The notes under the pieces: model-generated
What the model saw: the letters and a program-made list of their open reading frames with translations, nothing else
What the model was told of the DNA's origin: nothing
Database searches by the model: none
Translations under genes and position numbers: made by a program
From: Trichoplusia ni
Lineage: Eukaryota; Arthropoda; Insecta; Lepidoptera; Noctuidae
Length of the DNA: 64,000 nt
Assembly: GCF_003590095.1 (NCBI RefSeq)
Contig: NC_039482.1
Span: 13,409,657-13,473,656 of the forward strand
Reading direction: 5' to 3'
Part shown: piece after piece, positions 23,802 to 34,924 of the stretch
Layout: each line of letters opens with the position of its first letter
How positions within the stretch are numbered: position 1 is the stretch's first letter

Positions 23802-26800
23802 GTAAAGGATAGGGAGATGACAATTAGCTAAGACGTCTTTTATTAGAAATTTTATTAATGTTTAATATGAATGACGAAAAGACAGGTCTGATATAGCCTT
23901 GTTCTGGGGGAAGTACAACACGTGTTTTTGTAATTGTTGTGGAAGAGGGACAGCTTTATGGCGTAGAACGGTGTGTCTCTGTCACAATTGTAACAGTCAT
24001 AATGGAACAAAGCTCCATTTAGAAACTAGTGCTAATAGACGAAATGAGTGTTTGAAAACCAAAACATCTATTTGATTTTTCAAACAAACTACAAGTCGTT
24101 AAAGTTAAAACAGTCCATTAAGTGAAAATTGCAAAATATAAAAATGTCTATGACAATCTGATAAGCCAACATAAAACTAAATAAATAAACTCAAAAACAA
24201 CGCCACAATTACACACGAACATAAATCTTAAACAAAAACAAGGCCACACTCATTTTCAGCAACTTCCATTATTTATTTCATTTATATTTCTCAATTATTT
24301 GTCAAGTCTTTGCCCTTGATATGCAGTAGACAAATTGTTGGACGGAAAATTAGTAGGAATATGCTCTATAATGCTTCACGAGTAAATGAAGGCCATAGCA
24401 CCAGGTTGTCATATAGCTATTAGTGATAATGATCACTTGAGGTCAATACTGCGCATTAATACAGGCTGTGGACGCGTTCCGTGAGAATGTGGTCGATTAT
24501 TTGTTGCTATTTAATATACATACCTAGTAAATGTATATGTTATGCAAACTAGAAACTTAGAAGAGTTTTTATGTTCATGTAGAGTAACGCAAAATCTATG
24601 AACGCGAATAGGTTTTCAAGATTCCTTTAAACAATAATGATGATATAAGATGGCTTTTACCTTTTACCTGGTTATGACAAAGTTCTTTTATACCTTAATG
24701 CCGGAGCATCTACTTATTCAGTTCTGGTATATCAATCTGACCAAATTCATCCACTTCTGTTACTGTATCTACCTAGTTCACGTTGTCGAAAAACTAGACA
24801 CAGGAGTGGTACAGTAACAGATTGGGACCACCCTAAAGCCGTCCCTTGGGGAACCAATCCACTTGAAATGTTTTAGTAAGGTAAACAGCCGTTACGTGCC
24901 CTTCGAGTCTCTTAGGACTACACATTTCATGCAAAACATGTAGATATTTTATAGAAAGAAACGTTTGCTTTGTATGTTAGGTTGTGTATTTGAATAGACG
25001 AATAGCTTTGCTGACTAAAAAACCCTTTCAACGGCCAGAGCCAGGACGAATTATGATAAGTTTTGTATAGAAGTAACTAATACACCATATACTATATAAT
25101 ATAGATACAAAACACGGGTGAAGTAGCTGGGACAAACTAGTTTGAAAATGAAAATGAAATCTGAGTAATAAAGAGAAATATCCAGACGTAGAAAATAATC
25201 GTGTTTGATATAATAAGCTATAAAGCTAATATTAAGTCACTCAAGCATACTAACATATATACTCAGAGATATTTTTTCATGTTTGTAAACATAGCTCATT
25301 AATGCATGAAAAACGTGTGACGTATCGGCATTCGGCTGCAACAGTAGCTCCCTATGGTTATTTATACAGTTATTAATATTCATAATCTGTGAGAATTATG
25401 TATGTGCTTCATGTGTACATACTTCTAACTTTAGAAGGTAAACAAACTCTGCCTCTTTTCCCACAAACGTGTTCATACAGTATATTGTATACTTTAATTT
25501 AAAAAAAATGAAGCTTTTTAGGCACTTCTTATAGTTGACCCTTTGATAATAGTGAAGACTTTTTTTAGTCTTTGTATTCCGTCTCTTTACTTATATCTCT
25601 TTCTGCCCTTATAACTCAATTTCATTCTTCGTCACTAGTGTTTGCCATTTTGCCCGTTTAGTTTTTGGCTCATTCAAATTCTGTCATACTACTGTTGTAT
25701 CCTGTCAACCCAGTCTTATTTTAATGTTTCAGATTTGGTATCGCCTTACTTATTATCTCTTTAAACCATTGTGTTAAGGTTTGAGGACCAAATGCTCAAG
25801 CTAAAGCTAAAGATGGCATTGCAATGAAACCTTACGTAACCAATTACGAAATCCCAAGTAGAATTGCAACTTAATAGATTTTATTCCCAAACAAATTCTT
25901 AAAAAACCGTTCGGTAAAATTGGTTGTTGATTACGAATTTAATTATAGAGTTACTTAGAACAAGCGGGTAATGGCTGCAGACACAGGTCGAGATGAATCT
26001 GTAGAAATCTTTTTCCTCTGCCTTTCGATTGATTCAGAATTTTTATATCCCGGAACCAATCGGAACAATCACTTTGTTTCGAACGATGTAGGGTTGCCTG
26101 CGCCAATTAATATTTATAACTAAAAAAAAAGCAGCTTTGAAAACTTTTAAAGATATTGTTTAATTATGTATCTTTATTGGCAAATCCAACGTAGGCCGTA
26201 ACTCGTAATAATAATTAGGATTGAGAAAAAAACATTTACATAAAAGCGTTAGATTTGGCTACATTGAATTAAGTGCGATGCTCGATAAGCTAACATCACT
26301 AAAATTTATGACTTAAGTGGATCGGGCAAACCGGAATCGAAAAATTTATAGCAAAAATTGTAAACTAGAAAATATTCTTTAATACCTAGTGATACCAATT
26401 GGTCTGTAGTAAAACATGACACGAGAACCCTCTCCAATATGTTGGTAACCCTGACATTTCGTTACGCGGCACCTTTGATCGCTACTTGTTTATAGCAATT
26501 AACTAGCTGGGGCACACGGCTTCGCCTCTTACTAACTTCAATCAACTGTATTTAATTACAGAGTAAGACGCCACAATTTCTGTTAATTACTATAATTGGA
26601 GTATATAACTATTTTGTCTTTAATAGCCATTTTACTTGACTCGAAGATTGATATTTATTGTGACTGTCGATTTCGGTACTGTTTTTCGATGCTGTAGTTC
26701 TACTAGGCATCGCACTTGGTCCAGTCTTGTGAATAAGACTATTGGATGTAGAACAATTTTAAGGCAATATATCTTGCGTGATGAACATACTTGTAGCAAA

Positions 26801-28541
26801 CAATTTGTATAATTATTTTCAATTGAATTCATAAATAAGTGTTTAAAAAAAAGTTTGGAACCTGTCGGACCACTAAAGCTTCACAACAAAAAAGTTCCTC
26901 ATTACCCTCTCTGTCCACAAGAATTACATAAAGTAATTACGATCTATTCACTTCTATAATAAAGCAAGCGTGCACAATCCATATCGCAGCCAGATCTCTA
27001 GTGTTAAAATCGTCTCCAACAAGATATTACTCAAGCTTGATGAATGCTTCTATTCTATGGGATCGATTTATGCCTCGATTTAACTTTGCCCATTAGACCA
27101 CTATTATGGAAGTAACGCGTGTAACTCGGGCTGGCCAGACAGCCGCGGTATTCAAGTGTCGAGTTACTCAGACTGGAAACTCAACGGTTTTAATTGAGTG
27201 AAACTTTGGGAATTGAGGGTAGACCGATGGAGATAGTTAGAATTTTTAGGTCAATAGGGTTGGGCTTTTAAAATAGTATTATAGTTAAGCCTACAGAGGC
27301 AACATGGGAACAACAACCGTATGCGACACGTAATGATGCTTTTCCAAATCGTAAAAGGCATATGAAAACTTTTGAAGAAATTAAAATTAGAAACAAAATA
27401 TCATCTGAAATGTTAAAACAATTACAATTTATCCCTTTCAATACTAGGGCTTAAATTTAAAAGCTCCACTGCATTCGTATCCTTGTACCAGATCGTGTTG
27501 TCATGTCGCACCCCAGGAGTCCGCTCGATACCCTATGCTGTATCTGCACTATAGCGATTTGTCACAAATATCGCCATTCGATAAATCCTTGATATCTCCC
27601 TACTGTTTCATACGCCACTTGTAAGAATTTGCATTTCTAGATTATGTATTCAGGAAGTAATAAATGTGATTAATAAGTTATTGTGGGGAATTTATTGTTG
27701 AGGTTGGTGCTGTTGAAGAAGGATGTGATATAATATTAGTTAGTTGTGAAATTTTAGTGGCTTAGTAGTTATTAGCTTAAACTTGTGCAAAAGATATTTC
27801 TTGCGTTTCGATCTTTTTGTTACGTAGGTTACGAATTATGTTTATTGTTGACAACGTGACAGTTTCACTATATTCGTATTAGTAGTTGACAAATAAGTGA
27901 AAACTGTTTGTTTTTGTTTTGGGATGTAGATTTTTTTTTATTGAACTTTTTACATGTAAGAGACACTTCAGCGTTGTGGTCCTCGTTTTAACGTCACGTC
28001 AGTCACAAATACCCAATTACTTCATAAAATTATCGATAAACAGTTTTCCAAAAGTTCCATTCAAATATCACGAAACATTAAGTATCTCTACAAAATTAGA
28101 TATTCCAAACCTAGGCACTAGACTCTTTGGTATCACCATTCGCGTTGGCTATGCGTGGGTTTCCAGATAAATAGTCCAATTTACAACCACTATTGACTAA
28201 TGGTGTACTAATGAAGCTGCGACAAGTACTCCAACGCCAATAATGTGGTACACCGATGATAAAACGATAAGATAAACTGAGAATACCAAGTGGATGGTAA
28301 CGTGGTTCGATTTGTTGGAACCATTTTAATTATATGGCGTTAGCCGTTGCATAATTGTGGGTCAACATTCTTTGTGGGTGGAACTGTGAGATGCGGTAAA
28401 TAGATGTAATTTATGCACGATTGAATTCTAGCACGTTTGTGTTTGAGACGCGTTCCTTTAGTTTTTTTAATTACGTATTTTTATCAATGGAGCTTTGGAT
28501 GTAGTTAATGAATGAACGTTTTATAAACTTTGTTACCTGAG
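23802..28541. other. Non-coding stretch, probable intron
   Basis: About 4.7 kb of AT-rich sequence with no supported exon. A short remnant resembling the start of Helitron-like repeats (ACTAGCTGGGGCACACGGCT, 26503-26522) is present. The open frames seen (for example minus 26632-26832) have no coding character. Confidence 0.5.
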
Positions 28542-28577
28542 CAAAATCAAAATCAAAATCAAAATCAAAATCAAAAA
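28542..28577 (-). repeat. Hexanucleotide 3' tail of the LINE
   Basis: Six units of CAAAAT on plus (TTTTGA-type on minus) directly after the LINE 3' UTR; serves as the element's 3' terminus. Confidence 0.85.
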
Positions 28578-29118
28578 GTTTTTATTTCAAATAGGCCGTA
28601 TCTCAGGCACTTTTAAAACGTTATATTACTGACTCTAGTTGCACGGTTCCAAAGTGTCATTCTTATGGAGAAGAACCGGCAAGAAACTCCATAAGTTACT
28701 CTTTTCAAAATAAAATTTTACAGTAGCATTTTACATTAAAATGAATGTCTGCAAGAACAGCGTAAATTAGCAAAACAAGTATCAAATAGCAAAATGTTAA
28801 TGATTTTCTATAAAAAACTGACCTCCAGAGAAGAAAAATAAAATAACGTTACAATGAAGTAAGTTTTGCTGAGGTTTACACTGTTGATACATATACAAAG
28901 CACATTTCACAAAAAAAAAAAAAAAAGGAAAACAATAATAATTTAATGATAATTTTACATAATCTAAATATGTAGTCCTAATCAAATCCTTAACAGGAAT
29001 GTCAAGGCATGTCATAGCTTCTATGAATAGAGCTGTGGCTAAACTAATAGTAGATAACAAGGAAAATAAGATAATGATCTAGTAGACCGCCAGGGAGACC
29101 ACATGTACAGAGATAATA

Positions 29119-31998
29119 CTAAGTCCACGCGCGTTTATCATTTATATAATCACTAATTTTATAGTACGCTTTCTTTACCAGCATAGATTTAACGGTATTT
29201 TTAAACTTGTTTAATGGTAAACTGGTTATAGTATCTGGCAATTTATTATAAAATCGAATAGAATTCCCTAGGAAAGATTTGGCGTTTGTTTTGGATAACC
29301 TAAATCTTGGAACTACTAGTTTATTTTTATTTCTCGTATTTATGTTATGGAAATCACTATTTACACTAAAAGTATGCAAGTTTTTCCGAACGAACATGAG
29401 ATTCTCCATAATATAAACCGACGGCAGCGTTAAAATATTAATTTCTTTAAAAGTTTCTCTTAATGACTCGCGCGGACCCATGCAGTAGACTGCTCTAACC
29501 GCACGTTTCTGTAATATGAAAACGGATTCAACATCGGCAGCTGCTCCCCACAGTAAAATTCCGTATGACATAATACTGTGGAAATAGGCGTGATAAACTA
29601 ACTTAGCAGTGGGAACATCAGTAAGCTGTCTTATTCTTCGGACCGCAAAAGCAGCCGAACTTAGTCTACGAGACAGTGCTGAGATGTGAGCACCCCACTG
29701 TAACTTATCGTCCAATGTTATTCCAAGAAAGACCGTTTCTTTAATAAAATCGAGTTTGTTGCCATCTAGCATTACATTTAAATCCGACTGAGACCGAGCC
29801 TTTTGGAGTGTGAATTTAAGGCATTTTGTTTTTGCCGCGTTCAGAAGTAGGTTATTCGTTGCAAACCAATCCGATAATACGTTAAGGCTATTATTCAAAT
29901 TACTAACGTTTAGAGATTTTCTGTCAGTTTTAAAAATGAGAGAGGTATCATCCGCGAACAGAATCATGTCAGTCGAGTTGGCCATCATGAAAGGGAGGTC
30001 ATTTATGTACGCTAAAAAAAGAAATGGGCCTAAGATCGAACCTTGGGGCACGCCCACTCTAACTAAGGACCCGGAAGATATTGCGCCGTTTACGCCTACT
30101 TTTTGTTGCCTAGATGATAAATATGACAATACCAGTTGTAAGGATTGTCCTCGTAATCCATAGTACTTTAATTTAAGGATTAGAGTATTATGATCAACGC
30201 AGTCAAAAGCCTTGGAGAGGTCACAGAAAATTCCTATGGCGTCCTGTGACCCCTCCCAAGCTCCTAAAATATTAGACACTAACTTGGCCCCGGCGTCGGT
30301 CGTCGACTTTCCCTTGGTGAAACCAAATTGACGCTCATGGAAGATTCTATGCCTATCAAAATGTGACATCATTTGGTCGAGAACCATTCTCTCAAATATT
30401 TTACTAACAGCTGGAAGCACCGAAACTGGTCTATAATTAGATGGGTCATTCTTGCAACCAGATTTAAAAATAGGAATAACTTTACTGTGTTTCATTAAAT
30501 CAGGAAAAGTGCCACTATCCACACAGTCGTTGAAAATTTTTGCAAGAATTGGGGCAATGGTGTCAATTATAGATTCTATTACTTTGACGGATATTCCCCA
30601 TAAATCTTCTGTGGTCTTAACTTTAATTTTATTAAATGCTTTTTTAACAATAGAAGGTGATACATGAATAAAACTAAAATTTGGAATAATTCTATCTATG
30701 GACCTTTTAAGTAGCCACTCCGCTTTCAAGGGACTCGAGGGGAGTGATTTCGTTACCTCTATCGGGATGTTTGAAAAAAAGTCTTCGAAAGCGTTAGCTA
30801 CTTCTATGTTATTGGCAATGCTTTTATTATTGATTTTTAATGAGAGATCTGTATCTCTTTGTTTAGTATTTCCAGTTTCAGAGTTGATAATCTTCCATAC
30901 AGTTTTAATTTTGTTATCAGAATTGCCTATCCGTCTACTAATGAGACTTGACTTAGCCGCTAAACAAACCCTTTTGAAGATTTTTGAATAATCTCTGACA
31001 TGCTTATGGAAACTCGGATTAATATTAAACGATTTTTCCTCATACAGACTGTACATCCTGTCTCTGCTGATTCTAATGCCTTTAGTAGCCCACTCATTAA
31101 ATTTACTTTTGAAATTAATTTTAATGTTTTTTTGTGGACACGTTTTGTTAAATGACTTCACGATTATGTGAAACAATTTATCATAATCCTTATTTGGAAC
31201 ACCCGAAAATGAACAATTATTTTTAATACAATCTGCAACATCATTTTTGAACGAATTCAAAGCATTATTTTTAAGTGGTCTGAATTTAATTATTTTATTC
31301 AAAGGCAATTTATTTATAATTTTAATTGACACTACTTGTCCTAGATGGTCTGATCTTACACCGGGTAATAATCGAAATTGAGTAATATTACGGTTCGAAA
31401 AAACGTTATCTAAGCAAGTAGAGGAAGTTACCGTTACCCTAGTGGGCTCATTAAAAATATGATTTAAATTAAATGAATTGAATAGAGACAAAAGCTTATT
31501 TCTATCAGAGGAGTCAGTCAAAATATCAACATTAAAATCTCCACAAACATGTATTTCTTTATTATTACGACACAACTTATTTAAAATTTCCTCCATAATG
31601 AAAATAAAAGACAGTAATTTGGATGCAGGAGGTCTGTATACACAAAGAATAATAAGGTTTTCTATCTCAGCACATGCTACCTCACATACGCGGTCAATAG
31701 AGAGAGAGATGATGTCTTGACGTTCCTTATATTTAAGGAAATCTTTACATAATATAAGAGACCCACCCCCCTCTGCTGAAAGTCTATTGAACGCGCTGGC
31801 AATCACAAAGTTGTTAACATTAAAATTCATCTTATTTGGCTTTAACCAAGTTTCACAAAAACAAAGAATATCTATTGAATACTTATCTACTAGAAGTTCA
31901 ACATCTAGAATTTTGCCAGAAAAGCGGTTTATGTTTTGATGATAGAGCAGAATGCTATCAGAGTGCTTATCTATTGTCTGCGTTGTAAGTTTAAACAA
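29119..31998 (-). CDS. LINE ORF2: AP-like endonuclease and reverse transcriptase
   Basis: The frame is open from 32007 to the TAG at 29119-29121 (959 codons counted from the TTG at 31998). Endonuclease motifs (numbered from that TTG): HQNIN (20-24), ETW (49-51), VYRPP (120-124), GDFN (153-156), SDH (216-218). Reverse transcriptase: NYRPVSVLP (521-529), ERQFGFTKGKST (555-566), DLSKAFDCVDH (593-603), GVPQGSILGP (649-658), FADD (681-684), FLGITLDD (757-764). It nicks target DNA and copies the element RNA into the chromosome. All key residues are present with no stops. The first Met is residue 57, inside the endonuclease domain after its first catalytic motifs, so AUG initiation would destroy the enzyme; translation by frameshift from ORF1 is the better explanation. 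Non-host codon features were not obvious. Confidence 0.93.
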   Translation of the reverse strand: MFKLTTQTIDKHSDSILLYHQNINRFSGKILDVELLVDKYSIDILCFCETWLKPNKMNFNVNNFVIASAFNRLSAEGGGSLILCKDFLKYKERQDIISLSIDRVCEVACAEIENLIILCVYRPPASKLLSFIFIMEEILNKLCRNNKEIHVCGDFNVDILTDSSDRNKLLSLFNSFNLNHIFNEPTRVTVTSSTCLDNVFSNRNITQFRLLPGVRSDHLGQVVSIKIINKLPLNKIIKFRPLKNNALNSFKNDVADCIKNNCSFSGVPNKDYDKLFHIIVKSFNKTCPQKNIKINFKSKFNEWATKGIRISRDRMYSLYEEKSFNINPSFHKHVRDYSKIFKRVCLAAKSSLISRRIGNSDNKIKTVWKIINSETGNTKQRDTDLSLKINNKSIANNIEVANAFEDFFSNIPIEVTKSLPSSPLKAEWLLKRSIDRIIPNFSFIHVSPSIVKKAFNKIKVKTTEDLWGISVKVIESIIDTIAPILAKIFNDCVDSGTFPDLMKHSKVIPIFKSGCKNDPSNYRPVSVLPAVSKIFERMVLDQMMSHFDRHRIFHERQFGFTKGKSTTDAGAKLVSNILGAWEGSQDAIGIFCDLSKAFDCVDHNTLILKLKYYGLRGQSLQLVLSYLSSRQQKVGVNGAISSGSLVRVGVPQGSILGPFLFLAYINDLPFMMANSTDMILFADDTSLIFKTDRKSLNVSNLNNSLNVLSDWFATNNLLLNAAKTKCLKFTLQKARSQSDLNVMLDGNKLDFIKETVFLGITLDDKLQWGAHISALSRRLSSAAFAVRRIRQLTDVPTAKLVYHAYFHSIMSYGILLWGAAADVESVFILQKRAVRAVYCMGPRESLRETFKEINILTLPSVYIMENLMFVRKNLHTFSVNSDFHNINTRNKNKLVVPRFRLSKTNAKSFLGNSIRFYNKLPDTITSLPLNKFKNTVKSMLVKKAYYKISDYINDKRAWT

Positions 31999-33482
31999 TC
32001 TAAATTGTTACTTGACAATAAATTACAACTTAACCTATTCTGTGTTATATTTTCTATAACAGAGTTAATATTATAAGCTATTAAGCTAGCAACAAAATAT
32101 TTATATCTTCTAGGAAGATACATAGTACCTTGGGTTAATTGAAACCCATTAATAAACTTATTAGTGTCAAAAAACACTAATTTGTCACTATGACGACACG
32201 TTATTGTATTCAATGTACAATTTAAGTAGTGAACATAATTATTTTGTTCTTTACTGAATGTGTCTGCATATGGCAGAGCACACAACATTATCTTTCCTAC
32301 ATTTAAGCTTAATAAGGTGTCAATGCCATCAACTATGTCCCTCCTCTCCAAGCCTAAGCTACTACCAACTAATAAAACAATGTTTGTATTTTTGTTGAGA
32401 ATCATGTTTTTAATTTTTGAAATAAGATTATTAAAGTGAGTGTTTGGGTAGCAAAGATTTGTGACATTGTGAGTGTTATTATATTTGAACAATGTTCCAA
32501 ATCCCACTCCTAACTTATCAGAAACAACTATCCACCTGTGAGAGTGACCGTCACTCACATCTAAGGACTGAGCAACCACAGGTAAAGCCGGTGATGGAAG
32601 AGACTCCGGACATGCTGTATTATTAGCACAGCTGCATGAGAGATTTTTAGTCAATGATTCGTATCTCTCTGCATTGCATGTGACCAAGTCCATCAGTTCA
32701 CTAGCCTCCACCATTCGTTCATTAAGCTGCTCCTGACAAAATACATACTTATCAAAGATTTCTTTCAACATATTTTCTTTAGACTGTAACTCACTATGTA
32801 ACAGCTGAGTTTCTTTATCATACATTGCCCTACAATGTTCTAATTCACTGGTATATGATTTTAATTGAGTTACCAGGTGAATTTGCTTTTTATGATAGTT
32901 AATAATATTATGTTTAGAGTATTTTAGCTTTTTTAATGCCTTACGGGCTTTATTAATTGATTTATTACATTTAATGTACTTTTTTATCTTATTATGGCTT
33001 GTAAAGGATGGACACTGCCTGATTACATCTTCACCAGTGAGATCTATAGTTACTACAGGACGACAACCAGCTGAGGCTGAGCATCCAACTAACTCATCAA
33101 AAAGGCTCTGGGTGTTCGTGGACTGTTCACGGATCTGAAACTTTTCTGATAGTGATATTGAGTTGTGGGCCCTGCTAAGTTCATGCTCGAGTTCAGATAT
33201 GCGGTTTAAAGCAACTTCGTGTGTTTCACTGCACTGTTGGTAAGAAGCTAAAACTTCATGCAGGTGTTGGTGGCGGTCAAGCAGGTCCACATGTTCAATA
33301 TGAAGTTCAGCCAGTTCATTCTTGAGAGTGGTGTTTTTGTCAATGATGATCTTGACCTCAACCTCACTATCGTCACGTTCCTGTAGCAACTGCCTACAGA
33401 GAGTTTTAGAAGACTCCAATTCCTTTAAGGTGGCTCTCAATTTGTCTTCCATGTCACGTGCTGCAGCTCTGCGGGTTAACAT
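31971..33482 (-). CDS. LINE ORF1: coiled-coil protein with SIM-like motif and degenerate SGNH-like domain
   Basis: 503 residues from the ATG at 33482 to TAG at 31971-31973. Residues about 10-110 and 205-270 are charged heptad-rich coiled coils, likely for multimerisation. Residues 143-149 read VVTIDLT followed by GED, which fits the SUMO-interacting consensus (hydrophobic-x-hydrophobic-D-L-T plus acidic). A basic stretch (165-205, many Lys) could bind RNA. Residues about 315-475 resemble the esterase-type SGNH domain known from CR1 ORF1 proteins, but the usual GDS is SDK (321-323), the GxND block is GSS (373-375), and no D-x-x-H is visible near 445-455. ORF1 proteins of this group act as RNA chaperones in the particle. 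The last codons contain the slippery heptamer leading to ORF2. Confidence 0.88.
   Translation of the reverse strand: MLTRRAAARDMEDKLRATLKELESSKTLCRQLLQERDDSEVEVKIIIDKNTTLKNELAELHIEHVDLLDRHQHLHEVLASYQQCSETHEVALNRISELEHELSRAHNSISLSEKFQIREQSTNTQSLFDELVGCSASAGCRPVVTIDLTGEDVIRQCPSFTSHNKIKKYIKCNKSINKARKALKKLKYSKHNIINYHKKQIHLVTQLKSYTSELEHCRAMYDKETQLLHSELQSKENMLKEIFDKYVFCQEQLNERMVEASELMDLVTCNAERYESLTKNLSCSCANNTACPESLPSPALPVVAQSLDVSDGHSHRWIVVSDKLGVGFGTLFKYNNTHNVTNLCYPNTHFNNLISKIKNMILNKNTNIVLLVGSSLGLERRDIVDGIDTLLSLNVGKIMLCALPYADTFSKEQNNYVHYLNCTLNTITCRHSDKLVFFDTNKFINGFQLTQGTMYLPRRYKYFVASLIAYNINSVIENITQNRLSCNLLSSNNLDCLNLQRRQ
31989..31995 (-). promoter_or_regulatory. Programmed -1 frameshift site (U UUA AAC) at ORF1/ORF2 overlap
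   Basis: On the minus strand TTTAAAC lies in the ORF1 frame as xxT TTA AAC, the exact X XXY YYZ phase; slipping back one base puts ribosomes into the ORF2 frame, which is open upstream and downstream. The ORF1 stop follows 15 nt later. Possible downstream structure: GCAGA beginning 8 nt after the heptamer can pair with TCTGC, and TGATAG with CTATCA, the two overlapping like a pseudoknot; with a one-nucleotide connecting loop that fold is sterically doubtful, so a simple hairpin is also possible. Confidence 0.7.
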
Positions 33483-34300
33483 CCTTGATGATGCTTTAGT
33501 TATCTGAAACCTAAAAAAGTACAGCTAAATATCTAGACAGGGCTAAACCTATATATGTGTAAATGGTTGACTAGTAAAGATGTTTACAATTGAGTTGAAG
33601 ATTGGAAAATTAGATAAAACAAAGGAGATCTAAAGTATTAAAGAAAATGAGAATATGAATTATGTAACTACAACAAAACGGTAATTGAATAGAATAGTAA
33701 ATATATATACACATTAACAGAAATTATAATTTTAATTAGGAGGTAGGAAGGGGAAAGGATTAAAAATAATTTAGTACATAGACTTAAACACTAGGTTAGC
33801 TACGGATGAGTAAAGTACCCTTGTAAACAAGGTGTTTGTCAATTAATTTATGTAGTTTATGGTGTCTGGGGCAATTTATCAAGTCGTCGATTTTGCTTCC
33901 ACAAGTTGTCAAACAAAATGAGACCGAAATGAGCCAGTGAGTAATGGACGTTGCTCATCCACAATGAGCTGTATTATGTGGTTGAGTGTTTTATGGTGTG
34001 AAAGGTGTAGTATAAACCATAAATACTTGGCGATACGTAAATTACTCCCTGTGACTTGAAACGTTTCAAACTTTTCGGTGACCGTTGACAGCTGATTCTG
34101 TCGCGACAAACTTTTACAACTAAAGATTAACCAGAACACTGTGAAACACTAGACACTTAACTTATATACTAAATTTAAGGTAACCAAGCACAATTATCGC
34201 AGGATTTAACATTAAAAATTAAATAAATCTATTTTCTAAAATTTAAATTACAAGAACACAATTTTTGACAACTAGTCGGCAGTGTTGCCAGCCGAGAAAA
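33483..34300 (-). promoter_or_regulatory. 5' UTR / internal promoter region of the LINE
   Basis: About 0.8 kb upstream of ORF1. A 76-codon open frame (34139-33909, no ATG at its start) is present but has no known counterpart. Just before the ORF1 ATG the sequence TTTTTTAGGTTTCAG resembles a splice acceptor. LINEs carry internal Pol II promoters in this position; no TATA box is seen. Confidence 0.5.
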
Positions 34301-34598
34301 AGAAAGAAGAGCCTTCATTTTCTTTTTCTTTTATTTTACGAATATATCTTACAACATTCTAAGCTATTATGTTAATTTGATTATAAATTAATGCACTAGA
34401 ATTAAACTCAGTCAATAAAATTGCACAAATTAAAATGATCAAGATTTCGCAATTTCCAAGGATGTGCCCTAATTAGTCATTTAAGTATGCGCATAAGTCC
34501 AAACAGTTTCCCAATGTAGCATTTAAATCATTCAAAGTGGGAATGTAGAAAAACGCGCATCGAAAATTGGGGGCAATTTGTTTAATCGTCTCGTTGCA

Positions 34599-34610
34599 TG
34601 CGCATACGCA
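34599..34610. promoter_or_regulatory. NRF-1-like site upstream of the 34749 exon
   Basis: TGCGCATACGCA, one mismatch from the NRF-1 consensus, about 150 bp before the ATG at 34749, with a second half site TGCGCA at 34488-34493. The placement is what is expected for a TATA-less promoter. Confidence 0.35.
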
Positions 34611-34748
34611 ATAAGCTCAGACTATGTAGAATTTAAATGATCGTTCATACAAGAAATGTTTGTAAAATCTTTTTACACAGAAGTTTGTTTTTCCATTGAT
34701 ACTTATTTGGTATATAGGAAACATAATAAATACAGTTTCTCACTAAAA

Positions 34749-34924
34749 ATGTCAGTGGCATTAATGTTACCAGTTAAGCGAATATTTGCCGAAGAAAGTC
34801 CAGATCAATATAGACTTTCATACAGCTCAGCTGAGGCCCGCCATTTAAGGCGTTATGTTATGAGTGCAAAGCGAACAGCACGATTTCACTTGGCAATTAA
34901 AATTAATATGTGTCCGACTTGCCG
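34749..34924 (+). CDS. Possible first coding exon, unknown protein
   Basis: ATG at 34749 in good context (aaaaATGtc) begins MSVALMLPVKRIFAEESPDQ and continues YRLSYSSAEARHLRRYVMSA to CPTC, then CG|gtaagg, a strong donor at 34925; reading through, the frame stops at once (TAA 34926-34928). Codon choice and the charged, helical sequence look protein-like, and NRF-1-like motifs lie upstream. I do not recognise the product. No downstream exon was identified, so it may instead be a 59-residue small ORF or a transposon remnant next to the LINE 5' end. Confidence 0.35.

Larger units (their letters stand above)
28542..34300 (-). mobile_element. CR1-group LINE (non-LTR retrotransposon), apparently intact
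   Basis: Read on the minus strand: a 5' UTR (about 34300 to 33483), ORF1 (33482-31971), ORF2 overlapping it in the -1 frame (to 29119), a 3' UTR of about 540 bp with 'gagtttcttgccggttcttc' and 'acggcctatttgaaataaaa', and a hexamer tail (TTTTGA)6 at 28577-28542 instead of poly(A). Hexamer tails and a Jockey-superfamily/CR1-like reverse transcriptase place it in the CR1 group. Neither ORF carries a stop or frameshift, so the copy looks young. No target duplication was found, as is common for this group. The 5' boundary is set by eye near the GGCTGGCAACACTGCCGACT stretch and may be off by a hundred bases or more. It may lie in an intron of a plus-strand gene, in antisense orientation. Confidence 0.85.

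Noticed and set aside
28910..28927. Run of 16 A as a LINE poly(A) tail
   Set aside because: It is on the plus strand while the LINE is on minus, and lies within the 3' UTR; the real tail is the hexamer repeat at 28542-28577.
29810..31720. Plus-strand frames inside the LINE
   Set aside because: Antisense to ORF2, whose endonuclease and reverse transcriptase motifs are unmistakable.
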